Part shown: positions 15,117-23,631 of the stretch, piece by piece | Position numbering within the stretch: the stretch's first letter is position 1 | Layout of the letters: the number at the start of each line of letters is the position of its first letter | Assembly (NCBI RefSeq): GCF_009733535.1 | Contig: NZ_SMMI01000024.1 | Location: 1 to 50,036, forward strand | Reading direction: 5' to 3' | Length of the DNA: 50,036 nt | DNA from: Sphingobacterium endophyticum | GTDB lineage: Bacteria > Bacteroidota > Bacteroidia > Sphingobacteriales > Sphingobacteriaceae | Position numbers and translations under genes: made by a program | Notes under the pieces: model-generated | What the model was told of the DNA's origin: nothing | The model's database searches: none | The model's input: only the letters and a program-made list of their open reading frames with translations

Positions 15117-16835
15117 TTATTCGAACCAAGAAAGAACGTCTTCTTTACTAGGCATACTAACCTCTAATTTCATTTTTTTGCGCATTCCGCCTAAATCATT
15201 GAATACTTTATTTGGATTAGCTTCCTTTAGCAATTCAATAGTCGTGAAGCCCATTTTTTGAAGAACAGGAACCCAAGCTTCAGGAATGCCTTGTTCGGTA
15301 TAATCTGTAATTGATGCTACTTTTGCGACTTTTTCAGGGCGCATCTGAGGGAAGAAAAGAACTTCTTGGATAGAAGGGTTGTCCGTCAAGAACATAATTA
15401 ATCTGTCCATTCCAATTCCTAATCCTGAAGTAGGAGGCATACCATATTCCAAGGCACGTAAGAAGTCTTGGTCAATGAACATCGCTTCATCATCACCTTT
15501 TTCAGAAAGCTTTAACTGATGTTCAAAACGCTCTCTTTGATCGATAGGGTCATTTAATTCAGAATAAGCATTAGCTATTTCTTTACCACAAACCATTAAC
15601 TCAAAACGTTCTGTTAATTCTGGGTGATCTCTATGTTTTTTTGTCAAAGGAGACATCTCAATAGGATAGTCAGTAATGAAAGTGGGTTGGATAAAGTTTC
15701 CTTCACATTTTTCCCCGAAAATTTCATCAATAAGTTTTCCTTTACCCATTGTTTCATTCACAGGGATTCCCATTCCTTTAGCGGCCTGACGGATTTCATC
15801 TTCAGATTTTCCAGTAATATCAAACCCTGTAAACTGTTTGATAGCATCTGTCATGCTTATGCGAGGATAAGGAGCCTTAAAGTCAACCTGATGCTCAGCA
15901 AAAGTTGCATTTGTTGTTCCATTAACTGCAATAGCACAATGTTCCAAAAGATTTTCTGTAAATTCCATCATCCAGTTATAATCTTTATAAGCAACGTAGA
16001 TTTCCATTGCCGTAAATTCTGGATTATGGGTTCTGTCCATTCCTTCGTTTCTGAAGTTTTTTGAAAATTCATATACTCCATCGAATCCACCGACGATCAA
16101 TCTTTTTAGATATAGTTCGTTGGCAATCCTTAAGTACAAAGGGATATCCAAAGCATTGTGATGCGTAATAAACGGACGTGCAGCCGCACCACCAGGGATA
16201 GCCTGAAGGATAGGAGTTTCCACTTCCATATATCCAGCGTTATTAAAGTATTCACGCATTGCGTTGTATAACGCAGTACGCTTTACAAAGATGTCTTTGT
16301 TTTGGGAATTAACGATAAGATCGACATAACGCATTCTGTAGCGTTGTTCAGGATCAGTAAATGCGTCAAATGTTTTACCATCGGCCTCTTTAACGATAGG
16401 TAGAGGTCTTAACGCTTTAGTAAGGATTTTTAGCGTTTGGACATGAATACTGATTTCACCAGTTTGAGTTGTAAAAACAAAGCCGGTAATTCCGATAATA
16501 TCACCTATATCCAATAGTTTTTTAAATACCGTATTATATAAGGTCTTATCTTCTGTAGGACAAATATCATCACGTTTTACATAGGCCTGGATACGTCCAG
16601 TAGAGTCTTGCAATTCAAGGAAAGAAGCGCTTCCCATCACCCGGCGGCTCATGATACGTCCTGCGAAACTGATGTTCTTATAATTTATTTTATCTCTTTC
16701 GTAGTTTTCTAAAATATCTTCAGCCGTTGCATTAACCTTAAATTCTTCAGCAGGGAAGGGGTCAATGCCTAGGTCGATTAAGGCTTTCAGATTTAGCCTT
16801 CTTTGTTGTTCTTGTTCAGATAATCCGATGCTCAT
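15117..16835 (-). CDS. lysS: Lysyl-tRNA synthetase, class II
   Basis: This 572-residue class II lysyl-tRNA synthetase charges tRNA-Lys in the cytoplasm. An OB-fold anticodon-binding domain spans about 55-150 (ISFAGRIMSRRVMG). Motif 1 lies around REYFNNAGYMEVETPIL, motif 2 is FRNEGMDRTHNPEFTAMEIY, and motif 3 is GLGIGMDRLIMFL. It is about 70 residues longer than the E. coli enzyme because of a C-terminal extension (about 505-572, with an IELLKEANPNKVFNDLGGMR helix-hairpin-like segment), seen in other Bacteroidota LysS proteins. A Bacteroidota -7 element lies 26 bases before the start, and a strong terminator follows. Confidence 0.97.
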   Translation of the reverse strand: MSIGLSEQEQQRRLNLKALIDLGIDPFPAEEFKVNATAEDILENYERDKINYKNISFAGRIMSRRVMGSASFLELQDSTGRIQAYVKRDDICPTEDKTLYNTVFKKLLDIGDIIGITGFVFTTQTGEISIHVQTLKILTKALRPLPIVKEADGKTFDAFTDPEQRYRMRYVDLIVNSQNKDIFVKRTALYNAMREYFNNAGYMEVETPILQAIPGGAAARPFITHHNALDIPLYLRIANELYLKRLIVGGFDGVYEFSKNFRNEGMDRTHNPEFTAMEIYVAYKDYNWMMEFTENLLEHCAIAVNGTTNATFAEHQVDFKAPYPRISMTDAIKQFTGFDITGKSEDEIRQAAKGMGIPVNETMGKGKLIDEIFGEKCEGNFIQPTFITDYPIEMSPLTKKHRDHPELTERFELMVCGKEIANAYSELNDPIDQRERFEHQLKLSEKGDDEAMFIDQDFLRALEYGMPPTSGLGIGMDRLIMFLTDNPSIQEVLFFPQMRPEKVAKVASITDYTEQGIPEAWVPVLQKMGFTTIELLKEANPNKVFNDLGGMRKKMKLEVSMPSKEDVLSWFE

Positions 16836-16860
16836 TTTTCGTACAACTTATAATGTGATG

Positions 16861-16868
16861 CAAAAGTA
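16861..16868 (-). promoter_or_regulatory. lysS promoter -7 element
   Basis: The minus strand reads TACTTTTG here, matching TAnnTTTG, 26 bases upstream of the lysS start. No clear -33 element was found. Confidence 0.5.
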
Positions 16869-17033
16869 TGAAATTAGAACTATTTAATGATGTGAATACA
16901 GAAAAAAGGCGTTTATTTGATAGGATTTGTTTACTTTTGTTGATCTACCGAAGAATTTCTTTGGACAAGTATTAGCTGAATAACAGTCAAGTAAAACTTA
17001 TTCACAGGTGTGGAAATGAATTTATCGTTGTTT

Positions 17034-17065
17034 TTTGTATTTGAATGAAAAATAAGTTATCTTTG
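17034..17065 (+). promoter_or_regulatory. Promoter of rpmE2
   Basis: TTTG at 17034-17037, a 20-base spacer and TATCTTTG at 17058-17065 match the Bacteroidota consensus, about 40 bases before the L31 start. The -7 element is identical to that of rpsU. Confidence 0.72.
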
Positions 17066-17104
17066 CACCTCAATTGTTGAATTATATAGTAATCATAAGA
17101 TAAA

Positions 17105-17353
17105 ATGAAAAAAGATTTGCATCCATCAAACTACAGATTAGTTGTATTCAAAGATATGTCAAATGACTATTCTTTCGTTACTAAATCTTGTGTTGATACG
17201 AAAGAAACTATTACTTGGGAAGATGGTAACGAGTACCCATTGGTAAAGTTAGAGATTTCTCATACATCACACCCATTCTACACAGGTAAAATGAAATTGG
17301 TTGATACAGCCGGACGTATTGATAAATTCCGTAGCCGTTACAACAAAAAGTAA
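17105..17353 (+). CDS. rpmE2: 50S ribosomal protein L31, type B
   Basis: This 82-residue L31 of the type B form starts MKKDLHPSNYRLVVFKDMSN and has HPFYTGK near residue 58 and a C-terminal IDKFRSRYNKK. The zinc-binding CxxC of type A L31 is absent; only one cysteine (C29, KSCVDTKET) is present. Type B is the zinc-independent paralogue in bacteria that have both; in many Bacteroidota it is the usual L31. It is expressed from its own promoter and followed by a terminator. Confidence 0.96.
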   Translation: MKKDLHPSNYRLVVFKDMSNDYSFVTKSCVDTKETITWEDGNEYPLVKLEISHTSHPFYTGKMKLVDTAGRIDKFRSRYNKK

Positions 17354-17381
17354 TATTCTTTACTATAAAGAAATTGTTAAT

Positions 17382-17413
17382 ATCCCGATAAAATTTATTT
17401 GTCGGGATTTTTT
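17382..17413 (+). terminator. rpmE2 terminator
   Basis: ATCCCGA (17382-17388) pairs with TCGGGAT (17402-17408) with extra A-T pairs inside, followed by a T run. Some read-through into the downstream glmU-like operon is possible, as that gene starts only 16 bases later. Confidence 0.75.
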
Positions 17414-17428
17414 ATGTAATTTTATTTT

Positions 17429-18634
17429 ATGTCGCTAACCATAGTTTTATCTGATAATGCACATTGGCGAAAGCGTCTTTTTCCTCTTGCCGCAACTCGT
17501 CCAGTCGGGAATATCAGAATTGGAATATGTACAATTAACGAGAAGTGGAAGCACATATTTCAATGTCCCGTTACCTATGATACTGCGGATTATTTAAGGG
17601 AAAAATTCACTGATGAATCTAATTTTGAACATTCTGAATATTTGATCATACGAGCTAATGTTTTACCTTCTTTGGAATTGATTTCAGAATTAAAATCACT
17701 ATCCTTAGGAGAAGTGTTATTAGATAATCATTCCTGGATAGCAATTAAATCGGATACCTTAGAAGTTGACCTGGATCAGATCCATTTAAATTTCCATACT
17801 GTTAGAACATCCTGTGAAATCAGCTATTTAAATTTTTTAGAAGATATCTTTATCCAGAATAAATCCCAGTTGATATTTGATTTCAATTTATTGACGAGAG
17901 GTCGCCAGTCATCGACTATTAGTTCGAGCAATCAGGTTTATGGTTCTTGGATATTTATTGAAGAAGGAGCTATGGTAGAAGGTGCTAGTTTGAACAGTTT
18001 GGAGGGGCCAATTTACATTGGCAAGGATGCTAAGGTGGAGGAAGGAAGTTATATTAAAGGATATGTATCTATAGGTTCTAATGCTAGGGTAAAAACTGGT
18101 GCTAGGATTTATCCAAATACTACCATAGGACCAGGAAGTACGATTTGTGGGGAAATAAACAATACGGTTATTTGGGGAAATAGTGCGAAGGGACATGAGG
18201 GATATTTAGGTTGCTCTGTATTAGGAGAAGGGTGTAACATAGGAGCTGGGTCATCAAATTCAAATTTGAAAAACAATTGGAAAGTTGTGAGGTTGTTTGA
18301 TTATGAGGATCTTAGCTATCGAGAGACAGATGTATTGAAATGTGGATTATTTATGGGTGATTATGCTATGTGCGGAATCAATTCTTCATTTACAACAGGT
18401 TCAGTTATTGGAGTAGGATCACAGGTTGCAATTTCAAAATTTATTCCCAAATTTGTGCCTGATTTCAGTTGGATGACTGATGATGAGAATGCGACATATA
18501 CATTTGAAAAATTTATTGAGATGATGGAGCGGAGAGCCGAGGGTTCAGGTCTTGAGATGCTTGAAAAAAACATATCTATATTTAAGCATATATTTGAAGA
18601 CGTCAAATATTTACATGGGAAAAATCAATCTTAA
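17429..18634 (+). CDS. GlmU-like sugar nucleotidyltransferase/acyltransferase, Bacteroidota type
   Basis: This 401-residue protein is the GlmU-like form found in Bacteroidota, expected to serve UDP-N-acetylglucosamine synthesis for peptidoglycan and lipopolysaccharide. The N-terminal third contains the family's IVLSDNAHWRKRLFPLAATR and PVGNIRIG (uridylyltransferase-like domain). The C-terminal half is a left-handed beta-helix built of hexapeptide repeats (from about 175: GSWIFIEEGAMVEGA, PIYIGKDAKVEEGSYIKG, ARIYPNTTIGPGSTI), typical of acyltransferases. The canonical LxxGxGTRM pyrophosphorylase motif of E. coli GlmU is absent, as expected for this variant. It lies directly before tpiA, prmA and mpl in one direction with short gaps, so the four are likely one operon. 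Exact reaction specificity is inferred from the family. Confidence 0.85.
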   Translation: MSLTIVLSDNAHWRKRLFPLAATRPVGNIRIGICTINEKWKHIFQCPVTYDTADYLREKFTDESNFEHSEYLIIRANVLPSLELISELKSLSLGEVLLDNHSWIAIKSDTLEVDLDQIHLNFHTVRTSCEISYLNFLEDIFIQNKSQLIFDFNLLTRGRQSSTISSSNQVYGSWIFIEEGAMVEGASLNSLEGPIYIGKDAKVEEGSYIKGYVSIGSNARVKTGARIYPNTTIGPGSTICGEINNTVIWGNSAKGHEGYLGCSVLGEGCNIGAGSSNSNLKNNWKVVRLFDYEDLSYRETDVLKCGLFMGDYAMCGINSSFTTGSVIGVGSQVAISKFIPKFVPDFSWMTDDENATYTFEKFIEMMERRAEGSGLEMLEKNISIFKHIFEDVKYLHGKNQS

Positions 18635-18653
18635 ACATATAAAAATAAAAACT

Positions 18654-19421
18654 ATGCGTAAAAATATTGTAGCTGGAAACTGGAAAATGAACATGGATTA
18701 TGAGCAAGGAATCAGCTTATTTTCAGAAATTGTAAACATGGTAAAAGATGAGGTAATCGGGAATCAAGAAGTTGTAGTTTGCAGTCCATTTATCCATTTA
18801 GCAGCGATTTCAAAATTAAGTTCCGGTACAGGAAATGTTTCGATTGGTGCTCAAACGATAAATGAGCATGAGTCAGGAGCTTATACTGGTGAGATTTCGG
18901 CTTCACAGGTTAAATCAACAGGAGCTGCCTATGTAATTTTAGGTCACTCAGAGCGTCGTGCATATTTTAATGAGACTGATGAATTATTAGCTGAGAAGGT
19001 AAATGCGGCATTAAAACATGATTTAAAGCCTATTTTTTGCATTGGTGAGACGAAAGATGAGCGAGAATCAGGATCGTACTTTGATATTATTAAAACCCAA
19101 TTAAGTAAAGGATTGTTTCATTTAGATGCTGAAGCATTTAAGAATGTTGTTTTAGCTTATGAGCCGGTATGGGCAATAGGAACTGGGTTGACTGCAACAC
19201 CAGAGCAAGCGCAGGAAGTTCATGCCTTTATCCGTAAAACCTTAGCTGAGCAATATGGACAAGAAATTGCGGATAACACTAGTATTTTATACGGAGGAAG
19301 TGCAAATCCTTCGAATGCCCAAAGCTTATTTTCACAACCAGACATTGATGGTGGATTAATTGGTGGAGCATCTTTAAAATCGCGAGATTTCTTGCAAATT
19401 ATTAATGTTTTTAACGCATAA
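18654..19421 (+). CDS. tpiA: Triosephosphate isomerase
   Basis: This 255-residue TIM-barrel enzyme interconverts dihydroxyacetone phosphate and glyceraldehyde 3-phosphate in glycolysis. The catalytic residues are visible: K11 in AGNWKMN, the electrophile H98 in LGHSERR and the base E170 in AYEPVWAIGTG, followed by the phosphate-gripping loop. The C-terminal phosphate-binding LYGGSANPSN and GGLIGGASL are intact. The ATG at 18654 is used because it begins the canonical MRKNIVAGNWKMN; the upstream in-frame starts overlap the GlmU-like gene. It lies 19 bases after that gene and 3 bases before prmA. Confidence 0.97.
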   Translation: MRKNIVAGNWKMNMDYEQGISLFSEIVNMVKDEVIGNQEVVVCSPFIHLAAISKLSSGTGNVSIGAQTINEHESGAYTGEISASQVKSTGAAYVILGHSERRAYFNETDELLAEKVNAALKHDLKPIFCIGETKDERESGSYFDIIKTQLSKGLFHLDAEAFKNVVLAYEPVWAIGTGLTATPEQAQEVHAFIRKTLAEQYGQEIADNTSILYGGSANPSNAQSLFSQPDIDGGLIGGASLKSRDFLQIINVFNA

Positions 19422-19424
19422 TAT

Positions 19425-20267
19425 ATGAAATATACAGCAGTTACTTTTACTTCCTCAACGATGGAGGAATGGCAAAAGGATTTGCTTATAGCAGAATTAG
19501 CAAACCTTGGTTTTGATACCTTTGAGGATCAAGACCAAGGTTTTGTAGCCTATATTCCAGATTCAAACCTGGATATTCAGGCATTAGAAACTGTTTTATT
19601 GACAGAGGCAGTTGGTTATGATGTTTCTTATTCGGTTCAAGAATTGGAGAATAAGAATTGGAATCAGGAATGGGAGAGTAATTTTAGTCCGATAGTTGTA
19701 GATGATCAATGTTATGTTCGCGCTACTTTTCATGAGGATAAGCCTTCGTATCCCTATCAAATAATAATTGATCCAAAAATGTCCTTCGGGACAGGGCATC
19801 ACCAAACCACTTCGATGATGTTATCATTTATTTTGGAGAATGAATTCCAAGGTAAAGAAGTATTAGATATGGGATGTGGTACGGGGATATTAGCGATTTT
19901 AGCTTCAAAAAAAGGAGCTAACAATATTTTGGCAGTTGATTTTGATCCTATCTGTGTTGAGAGTGTAATTGAGAATAAATTGTTGAATGGGGTTGAAAAT
20001 ATTGAGCCAAAATTAGGTTCAAAGGATGCAATTGAAGGAAAGCATTTTGATGTTATCTTGGCCAATATCAACAGAAATATTTTATTGGATCAATTTGATA
20101 CTTATTCATCGGATTTATCAAATACCGGGGAGCTATATATTTCTGGTTTTTACGATGGAGAGGATTTGATGATATTGACTGAAAAGGCTGAGTCCTTAGG
20201 GTTTCAATTTATTGAGAAAAAGGTTTTGGACACATGGTGTGCTGCCAAATTCATTAAAGCAAATTAA
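19425..20267 (+). CDS. prmA: Ribosomal protein L11 methyltransferase
   Basis: This 280-residue SAM-dependent methyltransferase should trimethylate ribosomal protein L11. The N-terminal substrate-recognition domain occupies about 1-70. The catalytic domain has the family-specific MSFGTGHHQTTSMML at 119-133, SAM motif I VLDMGCGTG at 146-154, the acidic AVDFDP, and ILANINRNIL in place of the usual NPPY motif, which is normal for PrmA. The start lies three bases after the tpiA stop, and the stop abuts the mpl ATG with no gap, implying translational coupling in the operon. Confidence 0.95.
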   Translation: MKYTAVTFTSSTMEEWQKDLLIAELANLGFDTFEDQDQGFVAYIPDSNLDIQALETVLLTEAVGYDVSYSVQELENKNWNQEWESNFSPIVVDDQCYVRATFHEDKPSYPYQIIIDPKMSFGTGHHQTTSMMLSFILENEFQGKEVLDMGCGTGILAILASKKGANNILAVDFDPICVESVIENKLLNGVENIEPKLGSKDAIEGKHFDVILANINRNILLDQFDTYSSDLSNTGELYISGFYDGEDLMILTEKAESLGFQFIEKKVLDTWCAAKFIKAN

Positions 20268-21638
20268 ATGCGCATTCATTTTATAGCCATTGGTGGTAGT
20301 ATTATGCATAATTTAGCTATTAATTTAGCTGAACAAGGGCACCAGGTTACAGGTTCGGACGATCAAATAGTTGAGCCTTCGAAATCCCAATTGAAAGAGG
20401 CAGGCTTACTACCGAAGGAGCTCGGATGGTTTCCGGAAAAAATTACAGAAGACATTGATGCTGTTATTTTAGGGATGCATGCAGACGAGAATAACCCTGA
20501 GCTGCAAAAGGCGAAGGAGTTAGGAATCCGTATATATTCATTTCCTGAGTTTGTTTATGAACAAAGTTCTGAGAAGACTAGAGTTGTGATTGCCGGAACT
20601 TATGGCAAGACAACTATTACGAGTATGATCATGCATGTTCTAAAGAAATTAGGGCGTAATTTTGATTATTTAGTAGGTGCTCAATTGGAAGGATTCGACA
20701 AATTGTTGCAATTAAGCCCGGAAAATAATCTAATCATTATAGAAGGTGATGAGTATTACGCATCAGCAATGAATAAGCAATCGAAATTTTTGAAATATAA
20801 GCCAAATATTGCTTTAATTTCAGGAGTAGATTGGGACCATTTTAAGACGGTTATATCACAGGAGGATTATTTCAAGCAGTTTGAGGACTTTATCCGTACG
20901 ATAGTTCCCAAAGGTACGCTTATCTATAATAAAGATGATAAGAATACGCGTGAGGTAGTTGAACGTACCATGGATATAAAGATTAACCGTCATGGCTATA
21001 AATTACCAGAGTACAGTATTAATAAAGGGATTACCTATGTTCAGGTCGGAGAACATAACATACCTTTGAAGGTTTTTGGAAAGCATAATCTTTCGAATAT
21101 TTCGGGGGCATTTACGGTTTGCGAATGGTTAGGAGTAAAGCGGGATGAATTTTATGCGGCAATTCAAGATTTCAGGAGTTCAATCCGATATTTGGAATTT
21201 GTTGCTAGTCAAAATGGGAGTGTTGTTTACCAGGATTTTGCACATACGCCAGGTAAATTACGTTCGAGCATACATGCTGTTAAGGAGCAATTTCCTAATC
21301 AGGCATTAGTTACTATCATTGAGTTAAATGGCTATGACAGTCTTGACTCAGAGTTTATTACCGAATATGCAAATTCGATGAACGAATCAGATTTTGCTGT
21401 CGTTTTCGTTAATACTTCACTTATAAAAGAAAAAAATATTGCTTTAGATAACTTAATTTGGCGTTTAAATGAGGCTTTTAATCATCCAGCGTTCCAAGTT
21501 ATCACACAAATGGCAGAATTGGAGGATTTTTTAGAAACATTTAAGTCAAATGGTTATAATTTACTATTTATGAGTTCAAACAACTACAATGGAGTAAATA
21601 TGACAAGTTTTGCAGATAAATTTTTGAGAAATTTTTAA
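20268..21638 (+). CDS. mpl: UDP-N-acetylmuramate:tripeptide ligase Mpl (murein recycling)
   Basis: This 456-residue Mur ligase joins recycled murein tripeptide to UDP-N-acetylmuramate. The N-terminal Rossmann-like domain starts IHFIAIGGSIMHNLAINLAE and GHQVTGSDDQI, the pattern that separates Mpl from MurC. The ATP-binding P-loop is GTYGKTT at 110-116, and IIEGDEYYASAMNKQSKF is the central-domain acidic motif. The C-terminal ligase domain includes VYQDFAHTPGKLRSSI. The length is as usual for Mpl. It is the last gene of the glmU-like/tpiA/prmA run and makes sense beside a UDP-sugar synthesis gene. Confidence 0.93.
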   Translation: MRIHFIAIGGSIMHNLAINLAEQGHQVTGSDDQIVEPSKSQLKEAGLLPKELGWFPEKITEDIDAVILGMHADENNPELQKAKELGIRIYSFPEFVYEQSSEKTRVVIAGTYGKTTITSMIMHVLKKLGRNFDYLVGAQLEGFDKLLQLSPENNLIIIEGDEYYASAMNKQSKFLKYKPNIALISGVDWDHFKTVISQEDYFKQFEDFIRTIVPKGTLIYNKDDKNTREVVERTMDIKINRHGYKLPEYSINKGITYVQVGEHNIPLKVFGKHNLSNISGAFTVCEWLGVKRDEFYAAIQDFRSSIRYLEFVASQNGSVVYQDFAHTPGKLRSSIHAVKEQFPNQALVTIIELNGYDSLDSEFITEYANSMNESDFAVVFVNTSLIKEKNIALDNLIWRLNEAFNHPAFQVITQMAELEDFLETFKSNGYNLLFMSSNNYNGVNMTSFADKFLRNF

Positions 21639-21744
21639 GATTCTTTCATTATTTTTTTAAATTTTTAATAATGGGATTTTGAATTTTACTTTATTTGTTT
21701 AAATTTGATAATTACTTAATAAATAAATATTTTACATTTTACCC

Positions 21745-22074
21745 ATGAATGCATTAGGAAAAAAAATTAGATTACTTAGACATCAGAAAGGATGGAGCCA
21801 GGAGGATGTAGCCAAAAGGCTAGATATCTCTATTCCAGCTTTTTCCAAGATTGAAACAGGAATTACTGATGTTAACTTATCAAGATTAAATCAAATATCG
21901 AAGTTATTTGGTTTATCATTAGTTCAATTATTATCCACTTCTGATCCAGAGGAGGACAAGCAAATCCAGAACGAGGTAAATGAACTTCAGAAGCGTCTTC
22001 AGGCCCGTGAAGTTGAGGTTATCGACTTACAAAAGAAAGTAATTGATCTATACGAACAATTGCATAAGAAATAA
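21745..22074 (+). CDS. XRE-family regulator with C-terminal coiled coil
   Basis: This 109-residue protein has a Cro/C1-type helix-turn-helix (about 5-62: GKKIRLLRHQKGWSQEDVAK and ISIPAFSKIETG). A charged heptad-like coiled coil (about 68-107, with ELQKRLQAREVEVIDLQKKV) probably makes it dimerise. Small XRE proteins of this shape are widespread in Sphingobacteriaceae. It stands alone between the mpl operon and the terminator at 22093, about 100 bases after mpl, near the primary sigma factor gene. Targets are unknown. An AT-rich leader precedes the start. Confidence 0.82.
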   Translation: MNALGKKIRLLRHQKGWSQEDVAKRLDISIPAFSKIETGITDVNLSRLNQISKLFGLSLVQLLSTSDPEEDKQIQNEVNELQKRLQAREVEVIDLQKKVIDLYEQLHKK

Positions 22075-22092
22075 TAGGATTGTTTCTTAAAG

Positions 22093-22127
22093 AAAAAGCC
22101 TTGCATTTGGGATGCAAGGCTTTTTTG
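22093..22127 (+). terminator. Terminator after the XRE gene
   Basis: A 14-base stem (22093-22106 with 22112-22125) around TTGGG, followed by T residues. Confidence 0.88.
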
Positions 22128-22203
22128 TTGTTTAAAGCATTCAATTTTCGGATTTTGAATAAGATTATAAAAAATTAAGGTGTCGTTAAAATGATAATAG
22201 GAC

Positions 22204-22232
22204 AAAAAAAATGCGCAAGTTTTCTTGCGCAT
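22204..22232 (-). terminator. rpoD terminator
   Basis: ATGCGCAAG (22211-22219) pairs with CTTGCGCAT (22224-22232) around TTTT. The A-run at 22204-22210 is the U-tract on the minus strand, after the sigma gene. Confidence 0.85.
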
Positions 22233-22260
22233 TGCTATATTTAAAATATAAGTCTTGTTT

Positions 22261-23121
22261 TTATCCTAAATAAGATTTTAGGATTTTACTTCTAGAAGTG
22301 TGTCTCAATCTTTGAAGTGCTTTGTCTTTAATTTGACGCACACGTTCTCTAGTTAAGCTGAATTTTTCGCCGATTTCTTCCAAAGACAATTGGTGATTAG
22401 ATCCTAATCCGAAGAAAAGAACAATAATTTCTCTTTCGCGCTCTGTTAAAGTAGCTAACGATCTTTTAATTTCTTCTGATAGTGATTCATCGATTAAAGA
22501 ACTGTCTGTGTCCGGGTCGCTGTTTTCCAAAACGTCCAAGAGTGTGTTTTCTTCACCTTGTACAAAAGGAGCATCCATAGAAACGTGACGACCAGAATTA
22601 CTTAAGGTATCAGAAACTTTGTCAACGGTTGTTTCCAAAATATCTGCCAATTCTTCTGGAGAAGGTTCACGTTCATATTCTTGTTCTAATTTTGAGAAGG
22701 CCTTACTAATTTTACTTAAAGACCCAACTTGGTTTAAAGGAAGACGTACGATACGAGATTGCTCAGCGATAGCTTGTAGAATAGATTGACGAATCCACCA
22801 TACTGCGTAGGAGATAAACTTAAATCCCTTAGTTTCATCGAAACGTTTAGCTGCTTTTATTAAGCCTAAGTTACCTTCATTAATCAAGTCTCCTAATGTT
22901 AGACCTTGATTTTGGTATTGTTTTGCAACGGATACTACGAAACGTAAGTTGGTTTTAGTTAATTTCTCTAATGCAACCTGATCACCTTCACGAATTCTTT
23001 GTGCTAGAATAACTTCTTCTTCTGCTGAAATTAAGTCTACCTTTCCGATTTCATGCAAGTACTTGTCAAGGGACTGCGACTCACGGTTGGTGATGGATTG
23101 TGTAATTTTGAGCTGTCTCAT
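22261..23121 (-). CDS. rpoD: Primary sigma factor (Bacteroidota short sigma-70, RpoD type)
   Basis: This 286-residue sigma factor directs RNA polymerase to the TTTG/TAnnTTTG promoters. Region 1.2 (LDKYLHEIGKVDLISAEEE), region 2 (GNLGLIKAAKRFDETKGFKF and WWIRQSI), region 3 and region 4.2 (LSLEEIGEKFSLTRERVRQI) are all present. It lacks the long region 1.1 and non-conserved insert of E. coli RpoD, and its length matches the primary sigma of Bacteroides fragilis. It is monocistronic, with a candidate -7 element at 23157-23164 and its own terminator. Confidence 0.95.
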   Translation of the reverse strand: MRQLKITQSITNRESQSLDKYLHEIGKVDLISAEEEVILAQRIREGDQVALEKLTKTNLRFVVSVAKQYQNQGLTLGDLINEGNLGLIKAAKRFDETKGFKFISYAVWWIRQSILQAIAEQSRIVRLPLNQVGSLSKISKAFSKLEQEYEREPSPEELADILETTVDKVSDTLSNSGRHVSMDAPFVQGEENTLLDVLENSDPDTDSSLIDESLSEEIKRSLATLTEREREIIVLFFGLGSNHQLSLEEIGEKFSLTRERVRQIKDKALQRLRHTSRSKILKSYLG

Positions 23122-23156
23122 CTAAATATATAAACCTTTCTTTTCTGAAATGTTCG

Positions 23157-23164
23157 CAAACATA
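23157..23164 (-). promoter_or_regulatory. Candidate rpoD promoter -7 element
   Basis: The minus strand reads TATGTTTG, matching TAnnTTTG, 36 bases upstream of the sigma start. The -33 element is unclear. Confidence 0.45.
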
Positions 23165-23205
23165 ACAAATTTATCCCAATTATTTCTAATCTATTTGTAA
23201 TTTAT

Positions 23206-23222
23206 TAACTCATTATGAGTTA
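23206..23222. promoter_or_regulatory. Inverted repeat in the rpoD/HTH intergenic region
   Basis: TAACTCA (23206-23212) and TGAGTTA (23216-23222) are perfect inverted arms with a TTA spacer. The repeat lies about 40 bases upstream of the proposed rpoD -7 element and could bind a dimeric regulator. The rest of the 303-base gap (23122-23424) is AT-rich with nothing else recognised. Confidence 0.4.
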
Positions 23223-23424
23223 GTTATCTGTGGTGAGTTGATGTAGTACTAACATCAAAAATCATTCCAAAAAAACTTGAATCTCGTCGATGAACAAGTA
23301 TTTAACAGACATTTAACTAATATTTCTTGTTTATTTCATTTTCCTTTTTCTGATAATAAAACAATTCGAAACATCAATTGTTTTGATGATTGATATTAAT
23401 CAAAAGCAATAAAAAATAATTGTT

Positions 23425-23631
23425 ATGCCTATAATTGTTCATCTTGACGAAATCATGTCTCAGCGAAGGATGTCTCTGAATGAATTGAGCTCAAAGGTTG
23501 GAATAACCTTATCTAATCTATCTATTATTAAAAATCAAAAAGCTAAAGCTATACGTATCAGTACGTTAGATTCAATCTGTAAGGCCCTGCAGTGCCAGCC
23601 TGGTGATCTATTTAAATACGTTGAAGATTAA
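23425..23631 (+). CDS. Small Cro/C1-type HTH regulator, YozG-like
   Basis: This 68-residue protein is almost wholly one Cro/C1-type helix-turn-helix: MPIIVHLDEIMSQRRMSLNE, SSKVGITLSNLSIIKNQKA, and the closing ICKALQCQPGDLFKYVED typical of the YozG group. It is probably a small dimeric transcription regulator. It is divergent from the primary sigma gene and convergent with fmt; the two stop codons overlap in the shared TTAA at 23628-23631. Such proteins often accompany a DUF2975 membrane protein, which is not seen here. Its target is unknown. Confidence 0.82.
   Translation: MPIIVHLDEIMSQRRMSLNELSSKVGITLSNLSIIKNQKAKAIRISTLDSICKALQCQPGDLFKYVED

Noticed and set aside
15624..16064. 146-codon open frame on the plus strand inside lysS
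   Set aside because: It is antisense to the well-supported lysS gene, has no family resemblance and is Ser/Phe/Cys-rich as expected for a shadow frame.
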